A stretch of DNA of 22,058 bases from Chitinispirillaceae bacterium (GCA_016926315.1 JAFGOU010000409.1:1-22058), one strand, 5' to 3'; positions 7,925 to 16,099 are shown, counted from the first letter of the stretch. Numbers and translations are program-made. The notes: a model not told the origin generated them from the sequence alone.

Positions 7925-10015
7925 CTATTCAGTCCCTGCCTGTTCCTGCTTTGCATGCGATTCAATGATCTTCCGTGCATGTTCGGCCGGCACGGTTTCG
8001 TAGTGGGAAAAGGTTTTGGTGAAAAAACCGCGGCCCTGGGTGATTGAACGCAGCGTGGACGAATAGTTCTGGACTTCGGCTGCCGGGACCTTTGCCACGA
8101 TGGTTTGGTACTTGCCGTCCGGATTCATGCCGCCGATCTTGCCGCGACGGGAAGAAAGATCGCCCATGATATCGCCGGTATATTCGTCGGGAATCGTGAC
8201 CCTGAGGTCGACCACGGGTTCAAGCAGGATCGGACCTGCCATTTCAAACGCCTTTTTGAACACTTCGCGGCCCGCGACCTGAAACGCGATGTCCTTTGAA
8301 TCGACCGGATGGGTCTTTCCGTCGACCAGCGATACGCGTACATCGACGATCGGATATCCGGCGAGAATGCCCTCGTCCAGCTTGGCATGAACCCCTTTGT
8401 CAACCGATGGCCTGAACGACTGGTCGATCACGCCTCCCACGATCCTGTCGACGAATTCATACCCGCCGCCTCGCGGGAGCGGTTCGAGGTCGATGAACAC
8501 CCGGGCGTACTGACCGGCGCCGCCGGTCTGTTTCTTGTGGGTATATTCGACGTATTTGACCGGCTTGGTGATGGTTTCGCGGTAGGAAATCTTTGGTTGC
8601 TTGCGTTCGACCTCGACCTTGTAACGGTTCTTCAGGTTGTCGAGCAGCACTTCGATCTGGATGTCTCCCATTGCCGAAAGGATCGACTGCTTGATATCTC
8701 CGTGAAACTTGTACGAAAAGGTGACGTCTTCTTCATGTAATTTTGTAAAGCCGACCGACAGCTTGTCTTCGTCGCCCTTGTTTTTCGCCGCGATCGCCAC
8801 GCTGACGAGCGGTTCCGGAAAAACGGTCGGGCAGACCCTGAAACCGCACGTTTTATCGGCAAGGGTATCGTTGGTATGGGTGTCCTTGAGCTTGAGCAGG
8901 CCGCCGATGTCCCCCGCGGGAATTTCGGAGGTATCGGTGCGTTCCCTGCCGCGCAGGAAATACATGTTCCCTATGCGCTCGGTATTGTTGCGTCCCACGT
9001 TGAGCAGGTCATTGCCGGTTGACAGTTTTCCTGAAAAGACGCGCACCAGGTTCAGGTCACCGAGATGTTCTTCGGAAACGGTCTTGAATACGAATGCAAG
9101 CGGCTGGCCCGATTCCCCGCACGTCGCCATTTTTTTCTCATCATCCTGCACCACCTCCACCTCTTTGCGCTGGTCAGCGGCGGGGCACAGCGCAGCGATG
9201 GCGTTAAGCAGGTGGTCCACTCCCACGTTACCCGTGGCGCATCCGGCAAAGAGGGGCTGGATGGATCCCTGTTTCACCCCGATCGCCAGACCTTTCCTGA
9301 GCTCATCGTCGCTGAGCGTGCCGTTTTCAAAAAAATTGTTCATGAGCGTTTCGTCGGACTCGGCGACGGATTCGACCAGCGCCTGGCGCATTTCGTCAAC
9401 CATGCCGCTCATGTCCGCCGGAATTGCCGTTTTGTTTCCGCTACCGGAGCCCTCTTTCGCATATTCATAGGCTTCCCTGGCGATCAGGTCTATCACGCCC
9501 TTGAAATCCGGTCCCTTGCCGATCGGAATGGTAAGCGGTGCGACCGAGGTGCCGTAAGTCTCCTTGAGGCTGGAGAGCGTTTTTTCGAAATCGGCATTTT
9601 CCTTGTCCATGCTGTTCACGAAAAACAACCGCGACACGGTGACTTCCTCGACCAGGCGCGACACCAGTTCGGTGCCGACCTGGATACCATCCTGGGCGTC
9701 GATGAGCAGTACCGCGGATTCAACGACGCGCAACGCGGCCTTGGCGTCACCGAGAAAATCGAGAAAGCCGGGCGTGTCCAGAAAGTTTATTTTATGGTCG
9801 TTCCACTCGCAGAACCCCAGATGGGTGGATATGGTGATTTTGCGTTCTTTTTCATCGGTACGGTTGTCAAAAATGCTGGTTCCGTTGTTGACCTTGCCGA
9901 GCTTTGCCGTTGCTTTTGCGGTAAAACAGGCGGCCTCGAGGAGCGATGTCTTGCCTACGCCGCCGTGAGAGAGGAGACAGACGTTACGAATTGAAGCAGC
10001 CTGGTATTTCTTCAT
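7925..10015 (-). CDS. Elongation factor G-like GTPase (EF-G paralogue)
   Basis: The 696-residue protein has the full EF-G layout: GTPase domain (about 1-270), beta-barrel domain II, then domains III-V (ending about 670). The nucleotide-binding motifs are not those of canonical FusA. The P-loop is SHGGVGKTS (residues 16-24) instead of AHxDAGKTT. Switch II is DTPGFLDF (80-87), lacking the GTPase-activating His. The base-recognition NKxD is NSMD (134-137). The first two differences are typical of the EF-G-like or EF-G-2 group, whose role is not settled; the NSMD change is more unusual. It is probably not the main translocase. GGAGG is five bases before ATG 10015. It heads an apparent operon with mtnA and the cold-shock-domain gene. 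Confidence 0.92.
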   Translation of the reverse strand: MKKYQAASIRNVCLLSHGGVGKTSLLEAACFTAKATAKLGKVNNGTSIFDNRTDEKERKITISTHLGFCEWNDHKINFLDTPGFLDFLGDAKAALRVVESAVLLIDAQDGIQVGTELVSRLVEEVTVSRLFFVNSMDKENADFEKTLSSLKETYGTSVAPLTIPIGKGPDFKGVIDLIAREAYEYAKEGSGSGNKTAIPADMSGMVDEMRQALVESVAESDETLMNNFFENGTLSDDELRKGLAIGVKQGSIQPLFAGCATGNVGVDHLLNAIAALCPAADQRKEVEVVQDDEKKMATCGESGQPLAFVFKTVSEEHLGDLNLVRVFSGKLSTGNDLLNVGRNNTERIGNMYFLRGRERTDTSEIPAGDIGGLLKLKDTHTNDTLADKTCGFRVCPTVFPEPLVSVAIAAKNKGDEDKLSVGFTKLHEEDVTFSYKFHGDIKQSILSAMGDIQIEVLLDNLKNRYKVEVERKQPKISYRETITKPVKYVEYTHKKQTGGAGQYARVFIDLEPLPRGGGYEFVDRIVGGVIDQSFRPSVDKGVHAKLDEGILAGYPIVDVRVSLVDGKTHPVDSKDIAFQVAGREVFKKAFEMAGPILLEPVVDLRVTIPDEYTGDIMGDLSSRRGKIGGMNPDGKYQTIVAKVPAAEVQNYSSTLRSITQGRGFFTKTFSHYETVPAEHARKIIESHAKQEQAGTE

Positions 10016-10042
10016 GCACCCTCCGATAAGATTTCAAAATTT

Positions 10043-10056
10043 CTGCCGACCGGCAG
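10043..10056. promoter_or_regulatory. Inverted repeat in the leader of the EF-G-like gene
   Basis: CTGCCG and CGGCAG are separated by two bases and lie 28-41 bases upstream of ATG 10015. In RNA this could form a five-pair stem with a four-base loop just before the ribosome binding site; in DNA it could be a repressor half-site pair. No ligand or regulator can be named. Confidence 0.3.
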
Positions 10057-10289
10057 CAGGGGAACGGGTATTCCGCCCTCGGGAAGAAGAGCGACGGAGT
10101 TTTTTAAAATAAAATGCCGTTCCCGTCATAAGCAACTGAAATACGACGGAATTCAAAGGTAAAAAACCGGTTAACCCGGCGGAGCTGGATAAGAAAATTC
10201 GGTAGCTCGCAAAAGCTACGCTTCCAGCGGATCATTTCCTCACACGGCCTCCACGCCGCCTTCGCTCCTCCCGGAGGATGGAAAAAAAG

Positions 10290-10319
10290 TTGACCTGCCG
10301 ATCCCGCGGATGGTATTCT
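10290..10319 (+). promoter_or_regulatory. Probable sigma70 promoter for the SAP-like small protein
   Basis: TTGACC (10290-10295), an 18-base spacer and TATTCT (10314-10319) give five-of-six and four-of-six matches. Start near 10326 would leave a leader of about 37 bases before ATG 10363. Confidence 0.45.
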
Positions 10320-10362
10320 ATAAAAAAATCTTGGGTTCACCTCAACGTCATGGAGGATCAGC

Positions 10363-10545
10363 ATGCTCAAACTGGCTGATGTCCGGTCAAAGGCAAAACA
10401 GCTCGGAATTACCGCGCTCCCGGCAGACCGCACCGAACTGATACGGCAGATTCAGGTATATGAGGGCTTTTCACCCTGCTTCAGGACAAAAACGAAATGT
10501 GAATACACGGAGTGCTGCTGGCGTGAGGAGTGCCTGAAGAAATAG
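10363..10545 (+). CDS. Small Cys-rich SAP-like domain protein
   Basis: The 60-residue protein has an N-terminal SAP-like helix-extended loop-helix (about 3-33: LADVRSKAKQLGI, then RTELIRQIQVYEG). A Cys-rich tail follows with Cys at 39, 46, 51, 52 and 57 and the motif CCWREECLK. Small proteins of this layout (Rho-N/SAP-like start, ending WRxxCL) are known from many Deltaproteobacteria and related lineages. SAP/Rho-N modules bind nucleic acids; the Cys cluster may bind a metal (inference). GGAGG lies six bases before the ATG. It is a standalone gene, convergent with the CorA-like gene. Real gene with high confidence; function not established. Confidence 0.85.
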   Translation: MLKLADVRSKAKQLGITALPADRTELIRQIQVYEGFSPCFRTKTKCEYTECCWREECLKK

Positions 10546-10552
10546 CCGGTTT

Positions 10553-10568
10553 CCGCGAAAATTCGCGG
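10553..10568. terminator. Perfect short hairpin after the SAP-like gene
   Basis: CCGCGA and TCGCGG flank an AAAT loop, starting eight bases after the stop at 10545. There is no T-tract after it on either strand, so it is not a canonical intrinsic terminator. It may protect the 3' end of the short mRNA or act with Rho. Confidence 0.3.
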
Positions 10569-10638
10569 CAGACTGCGGCCTCCTCCGCTGTCGAGCCGGT
10601 AATCCTGTTTTGCTCTGCCTGTTCCCCTGAAATCCGGC

Positions 10639-11589
10639 TTATTTTCTCCTCCGGTCCTCGGACCAGAGCTTCTCTGATTTCTTGATCACTATGAAGATGA
10701 CCAGGGCCAGAAGCACCATGGTGCAGACGAAAAGGCCGTAACCGTATTTCCAGTTCGAAAATCCGATCATGTCCGAAAATTCCGACATCCCCCCTACCCC
10801 GGCGAAAAAGCTCGGAATGGCGACCGCGATGACCAACGCGTTGAGGTTTTTCATCATGAGGTTAAGGTTATTGGAGATCACCGACGCACGCGCATCCATG
10901 AGACTGGCAAGCACCTGCGAATAAATCTGCGCCTGTTCGTTGCACTGGGCGTTTTCGATGGCCAGGTCTTCGATAAACTCAAGGTGGTTGTGTTCAAAGC
11001 CGAATTTTGCCGCGTTCAGCCGCAGCTTGTCGATAACGCGCCCGTTGGAACTTATTGCCCTGAGATAATAAACCAGGCTTTTTTCAAGGGTAAACATGGA
11101 GATGAGCTGCCGGTTCCCGGTGGCCTTGTTGATCTCGCCTTCCAGCTCTTCGCTGCACATGCTGATCACCTTTACGTGCTCCTCGAAATGAAAAATGGAG
11201 CGGTAGATCAACCGTAAAATGACGTCGCGAATGGAGTTGATCTGCATGAACTGTCTGCCGTCGAAAAGCGGTATCTCCTCGGAAATGACGATGACGAGCC
11301 GGTTGCTGAACACGAAAAGACCGATCGATTCGACCTTGAAAAGAAAATTGTCGAGGGCGCTGTACCGTTTCGGGCGTTTGATGATGATCGCGGTGTGTTC
11401 CGGTTCGAACTCCATGCGGGCAAGTTCGTTCGGGTCGAGCGCGGACAGAAGGGTATGTTCGTCGACCTTGAGGCCGCCGGTAAGATGTTTCCTTTCCTGA
11501 TCGTCAGGGTTGATATACAAGTGGATAACGGACTGCTCGTCGTCCGATTCGACGATCCTGCCGCCACTGATCTGGTACGTTTTGAGCAT
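10639..11589 (-). CDS. CorA-family divalent metal ion transporter-like protein, GMN motif altered
   Basis: The 316-residue protein has the CorA plan: an N-terminal alpha/beta cytoplasmic domain (about 1-130), a long helical stalk (about 130-247, including MMKNLNALVIAVAIPSFFAG leading into helix 1), and two C-terminal membrane helices (about 248-266 and 284-303) with a basic tail. The periplasmic loop reads GVGGMSEFSDM (264-274) instead of the signature (Y/F)GMN that selects hydrated Mg2+. It probably belongs to a CorA subfamily; substrate (Mg2+, Co2+, Zn2+, import or efflux) is uncertain. ATG 11589 is used; only a G-rich run 10-14 bases upstream could be its ribosome site. It follows the membrane-protein gene at 12288. 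Confidence 0.85.
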   Translation of the reverse strand: MLKTYQISGGRIVESDDEQSVIHLYINPDDQERKHLTGGLKVDEHTLLSALDPNELARMEFEPEHTAIIIKRPKRYSALDNFLFKVESIGLFVFSNRLVIVISEEIPLFDGRQFMQINSIRDVILRLIYRSIFHFEEHVKVISMCSEELEGEINKATGNRQLISMFTLEKSLVYYLRAISSNGRVIDKLRLNAAKFGFEHNHLEFIEDLAIENAQCNEQAQIYSQVLASLMDARASVISNNLNLMMKNLNALVIAVAIPSFFAGVGGMSEFSDMIGFSNWKYGYGLFVCTMVLLALVIFIVIKKSEKLWSEDRRRK

Positions 11590-11784
11590 GTGACGTCATC
11601 CCCCCTTGCCGGCGAGGTGAAAATATACATTCATCCGGTGGCGCGGTATTTCCTTTTTTTCCAGCTCCTGGTGATCTCCGGAACGTGCCGCACCCGACGG
11701 CATGCGCACTTCCTGCCGCAGGAGCACTTCCTGAACGGCGGCCCCTTCCGTTACTGCGTCATCGGATGCTGCGGCGGTAAAAGG

Positions 11785-12288
11785 TTACTTCTGCGTCCTG
11801 CTGAAAAGCGCGAACAATCCGATAACCGGTGAAACGGCCAGCGACAGGACTGCGGCATACGACGCCTTAAACCAGAGGAAAGAGTGGAAGGAGAGAAACT
11901 CGTTTCCGGTCAAAACGAACCAGACCGTTACCGGAACGCCGAGAAGCGCCGTTCCTGCGACGCCATGCACCACTCCCTGCGCCACGACCGGCAGTCCGGC
12001 GATCTTCCCGACAATGCCGGTCCGCGGGTAATCAACGATAACCGGCATCCAGCCCTTTCGCACGGCAATCCCGATGGTAACGGCGATGAAATAGCAGGTC
12101 AGGGCCGGCAGCACGAACGAGGTCGCCAGCGTATCGAACCCGATACTGAGCGAACCCCAGAGCGGGACTTTTTCCAGGGAACGGTAGAGGAACCAGGCGA
12201 TACCCATGTTGAGGAAAAAGTTGAATACCGTGGATACGATACCCTGGTTGACAATTATAAATTTTCGGTGAAGGGGAAGCAGTTTCAT
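11785..12288 (-). CDS. Small integral membrane protein, four helices
   Basis: The 167-residue protein has about four hydrophobic segments (about 15-35, 52-73, 98-125 and 138-162) and no signal peptide. Conserved-looking features include VNQGIVSTVFNFFLNMGIAW, a VPLWGS turn and DTLATSFVLPALTCYFIA. I recall similar uncharacterised proteins of this size in several Gram-negative groups but know of no function. No Shine-Dalgarno precedes ATG 12288. Instead TATATT ends six bases upstream, so a leaderless mRNA is possible. The same frame stays open for 62 codons beyond the TAA. It lies 195 bases upstream of the CorA-like gene on the same strand. Confidence 0.75.
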   Translation of the reverse strand: MKLLPLHRKFIIVNQGIVSTVFNFFLNMGIAWFLYRSLEKVPLWGSLSIGFDTLATSFVLPALTCYFIAVTIGIAVRKGWMPVIVDYPRTGIVGKIAGLPVVAQGVVHGVAGTALLGVPVTVWFVLTGNEFLSFHSFLWFKASYAAVLSLAVSPVIGLFALFSRTQK

Positions 12289-12498
12289 GTGCGTAATATA
12301 CGATATGCAGTTTGATTCCCACGGCTATTTTGCCGTAAAAAAAGATTACCGCCGATGGTGACGCGGCTTCGAAAAAAAACGTGCTGCCACCCATTGCAAA
12401 ACAGTCTTTTCTCCGGAAACCGACGAATGTATATTGAAAAACAGACGCGGGGACCGTCCTCGTTTACGACCGCCGCCATCACGAACCACAGGAGGCTT

Positions 12499-13266
12499 AT
12501 GAACGTTCATGACCCTGTCCCGCCGGACAATGACCCGTTTGCCGGTCAGAACGCGCGCGCCGAGGCGCTCATCGAACAGGGCGATCTTCCCCTCGCGGCG
12601 GAGACACTCGTTGACATCGTGCAGAAAGACCCGTCGAATTTCCACGCGTTCAACAATCTCGGCGCGCTCTCGTGGAAACGGGAAAAATGGCAGGATGCTT
12701 ACGTCATGTTCAAAAAAGCGGTCGACCTGCGCCCCGATTATACCGATGCGCTCGTCAATCTTTTCGATGCGGCGATCAAGCTGAAAAAAGTGCAGGACGT
12801 CCTTCCCTGCTTTGAACAGGCGGCAGCCCTCAATCCGGCGGACGAGGAGATCCGGCTCATCCTCAAGGCCATTCGCGACCTCGGCAGCGATATGTACGCC
12901 ACCCCGCGCGCCCTTGCACTGGGATTTTTCAGTCCCGTCATCGACGAGGCCGACAAAGAGCTCGATGCCGGCAATCTCAATTCCGCCGCGCGGCTCTATC
13001 TCAAGTCAAATGACGAGGAGGGACCGAGCGCCGAGGCGTTTTCCGGGCTCGGTGTCGTCTCCTACTACCAGCAGCGGTACGAAGACGCCTATTCCCTTTT
13101 TGTCGAGGCGATTAAAATCAACCCGTCAAAATCCGACCAGCTTCTCAATCTGCTCGATTCCGCAAAGGCCTGTGGAAAGACCGGTCAGGCAAAAGAGATC
13201 TTCGAAATATGCGCCAGTGAACATCCCGCGCTGGAGGAATTCCGGAAAGAGTTTGAGGGATTCTGA
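12499..13266 (+). CDS. Cytoplasmic tetratricopeptide-repeat protein
   Basis: The 255-residue product has TPR units, clearest at about 22-90 (DLPLAAETLVDIVQKDPSNF, NNLGALSWKREKWQDAYVMF, DALVNLFDAAIKLKK) and at about 160-245 (AEAFSGLGVVSYYQQRYEDA). There is no signal peptide. TPRs are protein-protein interaction scaffolds; the partner is unknown. An AGGAGG site four bases before ATG 12499 decides the start over longer in-frame possibilities from 12355. It is separated by 214 bases from the larger exported TPR gene on the same strand. An association between the two is possible but unproved. Confidence 0.85.
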   Translation: MNVHDPVPPDNDPFAGQNARAEALIEQGDLPLAAETLVDIVQKDPSNFHAFNNLGALSWKREKWQDAYVMFKKAVDLRPDYTDALVNLFDAAIKLKKVQDVLPCFEQAAALNPADEEIRLILKAIRDLGSDMYATPRALALGFFSPVIDEADKELDAGNLNSAARLYLKSNDEEGPSAEAFSGLGVVSYYQQRYEDAYSLFVEAIKINPSKSDQLLNLLDSAKACGKTGQAKEIFEICASEHPALEEFRKEFEGF

Positions 13267-13480
13267 ATACCTTTTTTTGTTACCGGAAGTTATTTTTATT
13301 TAAACGGCGGCATGATCCCGGCACCACAACGGTTGCCGAGTTCCATACCGTTCGAGTCATTGTCGGATTCCCCTGGAATATCCGGGTTCCAGCCGGTATC
13401 ATTATATCATCCTGTTCATTACAACACGATTCCGGCGGCAGCGGGCCAGTGCTCGCCCCCTGTCTTGCGAATGGCCATGT

Positions 13481-16099
13481 ATGAAATTGATCACGCGAAC
13501 ATTATTATTACTATCAGCAGTCGCCTTCAATGTTTTCGCCCAGGAGGAGGAGGTTATTGACTTTCCTGCACCGCCTCCCTCCCCGCTCCTGCTTATCGCC
13601 CATCCCGTTGATGCAGGAACTGAAAAGAACCGTAAAAAAAACCTCTGGTTCTATGCGCTTCTCGACGCGGCGGTACGGTTCCGATTCGACCACGGCACCT
13701 CATTGCATACCATCCACGGAGCGACGCTTGCCCGCTACATCTCTCCGGTAAAAACGGGTAAGGAAAAATCGGTTCCGGAGTATGGATCAATCGCCAGCGA
13801 GCTGCAGGTCACGCATCTGCTTCAGAACAAATTTGAAATCGACTACCGCCGGAAATCCCTTACCCTCGACCTCCAGATCGACGATTTCATAAAAAGAGCT
13901 CCTGTCGTCTCCATCAACATCAGTTGCGGTATGGATGACATGGGACGCGTCATCGATTCCTGTTTTTTTTCCGCGTTTCGCGCCCTTGCCGGTGAGCGGC
14001 TCTCACCGGAGGAGGTCCGTTTCTTCCTCAAGCCATCGTTGTGCGTTCAGTATCGGAACAATAAAAGCGCGGGCGATATTGTGTATGGCGAGTCCTATTC
14101 CGGCGCCGCCGTCCCCCGTCGGAGTACCGAAGCATACGGCAAAATCCTGGCTCTTGAAAAATCCCCTCTTTTCTGCCTGTGGCGGCAGGGAGAGGCGGCG
14201 CTGCGTGAAGGACTTTTCGACCAGGCACAGTCCTGTTTCCGCGAGGTCTGCGGGGTGTTGCCGGAAAACACCTCCTGCGGCGTTGCCATAGCCAGGGCAA
14301 GCCTGGGCAAAAAGGATCCGCAGACGGCAAAGTACCGGCTGACGACCATCGTTACTTCGCAGCAAAACCCGCCCCCTGCGGTATTCAGCCTGCTGGGGGA
14401 CGCCTATCTGATGAGCAGGGACACCACGGCAGCGCTTGATTATTACCTCAGGGAACGCGAACGGCACGGGAATTCCACCTCGCTTCAGGGGAAAATCGCC
14501 GCCGCAAGTTTTTCCCTCAATTCGCTGATCCAGGCTGAGAAGGAGTACGACTCCCTGATCGCCATGAACAAGGACGACTATCGCGCCCATTACTATCTGG
14601 CCTACGTTAAACTCAAACTCGGCAAATCCGGCGAATCCCGCATCCTTCTTGAGCAGGTGCAGAAACACGACAAGGGCGTTGCCTTTCTCTGGGAACCCAT
14701 CGGAGACTATTATGCCGCCAGGCAGGAGTGGAAGGAGGCGACCGACGCCTATACCAAAGCGCATCGGCTGTCCCCGCAGGAAAAACGTATCGTACTGAAA
14801 TGCGCCGATGCCCATCTCAGCGCCGGCAATGACAGCCTTGCCGCGGAGTATCTGGTCTCCCATTTCGAACTCGATCGCAAGGCCCATATCGGTTCACTTT
14901 CAAAGGCCGGTCACCTTTTTGAAAAACGGAAGGCATGGACGCGGGCGGCCGGCGCCTATAAACGATATCTTGACGAAGGCTACCCCGATTACGAGGTGTC
15001 GCTCGCCTATGCACGGATCATGTATGCCCAAAAAAACTGGAAGAAGGTTCTCGACCTTCTGGACATTCACGCCGGGTCGGTGACCGCCACGAAGGAGGTC
15101 CTCCTTATGCTTGCCGAGGCATGGTGCGAAACCCGCCAATACCATGCGGCCGTGCCGGTGCTTGCATCGTTATACGCCATGGAGCCGCGCGACCGGAAAA
15201 TCGTGGAACTCTCGGCCATCGCCGCGGAAAAAACCGGCGACCTGTCCAAAGCCGCGACCATGTATGAACGATACCTGATGTTCCCCGGACCGGCCGATGC
15301 CCGGGAAGTCGCGTACCATATCGGCATACTGCACGAAAAGAAGAAACTGTTCCGGAGGGCCGCTGAACGGTATGAAATCAACACCGCACAATTTCCCGAT
15401 GACCTGAGAAATTACGAAAAACTGGTGACATACTATGTGGAAGGGAAACAACCACGACGCCTCAGTCAGGTGCTTGAGCGTATGGTCGTCCGGCCGAAAT
15501 GTCCCGCCGCGATGAACAAACTCCTCGCTCAAACCTATCTCGACCTTGATGAAAAAGGAAAAGCCGTGGAGATGCTCCAGACCTATCTTGCCCGCGAGCC
15601 GAAAGACGGTAGCATGTGGCTGGAACTGGGACGGCTGTTTTTTTCCCTCAAACAATGCGACCGCGCCATCACTCCCCTCAAAACCGCCGCGTCACGGTTA
15701 TCACGTGATGCCGAATGCCACGCCATGCTGGGGACCTGTTACGTCAGGCAGGGCGACTGCCAAAGCGCGATAGCTCCCTTCGAGCGCGCCCACACGCTTT
15801 ACCGCAAAAACATCTCCGTCATGGAACAGCTTGCCGCCTGCTACCGCAAACTCGGGCAAAACGACCGGCTGTTCACCCTGCTCAAACGATGGGCCGCTGT
15901 CGACGCCAAACGGCTGGACATCCGCATCGAGCTTGGGAAGATTCTTATCGACAAAGACAAGACCCGTGAAGCCATAAAAATACTCAGCGAAGCGACAACG
16001 CTTTCCCCTTCGAACCCTCAGGCAAAACGGCTGCTCGCGCAGGCGCGCAACGCGCAGGAAAACAAATCGAAGCGTCCTTCCAAACGGACAAAAAAATAA
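13481..16099 (+). CDS. Large exported TPR protein with N-terminal alpha/beta domain
   Basis: The 872-residue product has a signal peptide (MKLITRTLLLLSAVAFNVFA, cleaved about residue 20). Residues about 35-185 form a domain that resembles the CsgG/FlgO/TolB-N-type fold found before TPRs in periplasmic proteins: LLLIAHPVD, SIASELQVTHLLQNKFEIDY, a strand-rich stretch, then a long helix. From about 210 to 860 there are many TPR units (for example AVFSLLGDAYLMSRDTTAAL, AHYYLAYVKLKLGKSGESR, MWLELGRLFFSLKQCDRAI), making a long superhelix. The tail is very basic (KSKRPSKRTKK). Such periplasmic superhelices occur in exopolysaccharide export (as in BcsC or PelB) and in lipoprotein assembly. Start ATG 13481 lacks a good ribosome site but is the only one that yields the signal peptide. 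It is convergent with the VTC/lamin-tail operon. Confidence 0.85.
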   Translation: MKLITRTLLLLSAVAFNVFAQEEEVIDFPAPPPSPLLLIAHPVDAGTEKNRKKNLWFYALLDAAVRFRFDHGTSLHTIHGATLARYISPVKTGKEKSVPEYGSIASELQVTHLLQNKFEIDYRRKSLTLDLQIDDFIKRAPVVSINISCGMDDMGRVIDSCFFSAFRALAGERLSPEEVRFFLKPSLCVQYRNNKSAGDIVYGESYSGAAVPRRSTEAYGKILALEKSPLFCLWRQGEAALREGLFDQAQSCFREVCGVLPENTSCGVAIARASLGKKDPQTAKYRLTTIVTSQQNPPPAVFSLLGDAYLMSRDTTAALDYYLRERERHGNSTSLQGKIAAASFSLNSLIQAEKEYDSLIAMNKDDYRAHYYLAYVKLKLGKSGESRILLEQVQKHDKGVAFLWEPIGDYYAARQEWKEATDAYTKAHRLSPQEKRIVLKCADAHLSAGNDSLAAEYLVSHFELDRKAHIGSLSKAGHLFEKRKAWTRAAGAYKRYLDEGYPDYEVSLAYARIMYAQKNWKKVLDLLDIHAGSVTATKEVLLMLAEAWCETRQYHAAVPVLASLYAMEPRDRKIVELSAIAAEKTGDLSKAATMYERYLMFPGPADAREVAYHIGILHEKKKLFRRAAERYEINTAQFPDDLRNYEKLVTYYVEGKQPRRLSQVLERMVVRPKCPAAMNKLLAQTYLDLDEKGKAVEMLQTYLAREPKDGSMWLELGRLFFSLKQCDRAITPLKTAASRLSRDAECHAMLGTCYVRQGDCQSAIAPFERAHTLYRKNISVMEQLAACYRKLGQNDRLFTLLKRWAAVDAKRLDIRIELGKILIDKDKTREAIKILSEATTLSPSNPQAKRLLAQARNAQENKSKRPSKRTKK

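Larger units (their letters stand above)
10016..10362. other. Divergent intergenic region, 347 bp
   Basis: This separates the EF-G-like gene (minus) from the small SAP-like gene (plus). It holds a plausible promoter for the latter (10290-10319) and a small inverted repeat in the EF-G-like leader (10043-10056). A weak minus-strand promoter (TTGCTT, 18 bases, TATTTT, around 10128-10099) may serve the EF-G-like gene. The open frames that cross it on the minus strand do not look coding. Confidence 0.5.

Noticed and set aside
7064..8047. Plus-strand open frame of 327 codons opposite mtnA and the EF-G-like gene end
   Set aside because: It lies antisense to two strongly conserved enzymes, has no family pattern and is explained by their G/C-rich third positions.
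9065..9994. Plus-strand open frame of 309 codons opposite the EF-G-like gene
   Set aside because: Antisense shadow of the GTPase domain; repetitive composition and no protein family seen.
10104..10433. Minus-strand frame of 109 codons between the EF-G-like and SAP-like genes
   Set aside because: It overlaps the SAP-like gene and its promoter, has no ribosome site and no recognisable sequence.
11591..11598. Palindrome TGACGTCA just upstream of the CorA-like gene
   Set aside because: Eight-base palindromes are expected by chance and no partner site is nearby.
14003..14887. Minus-strand open frame of 294 codons inside the large TPR gene
   Set aside because: Antisense shadow of a clear signal-peptide plus TPR protein.
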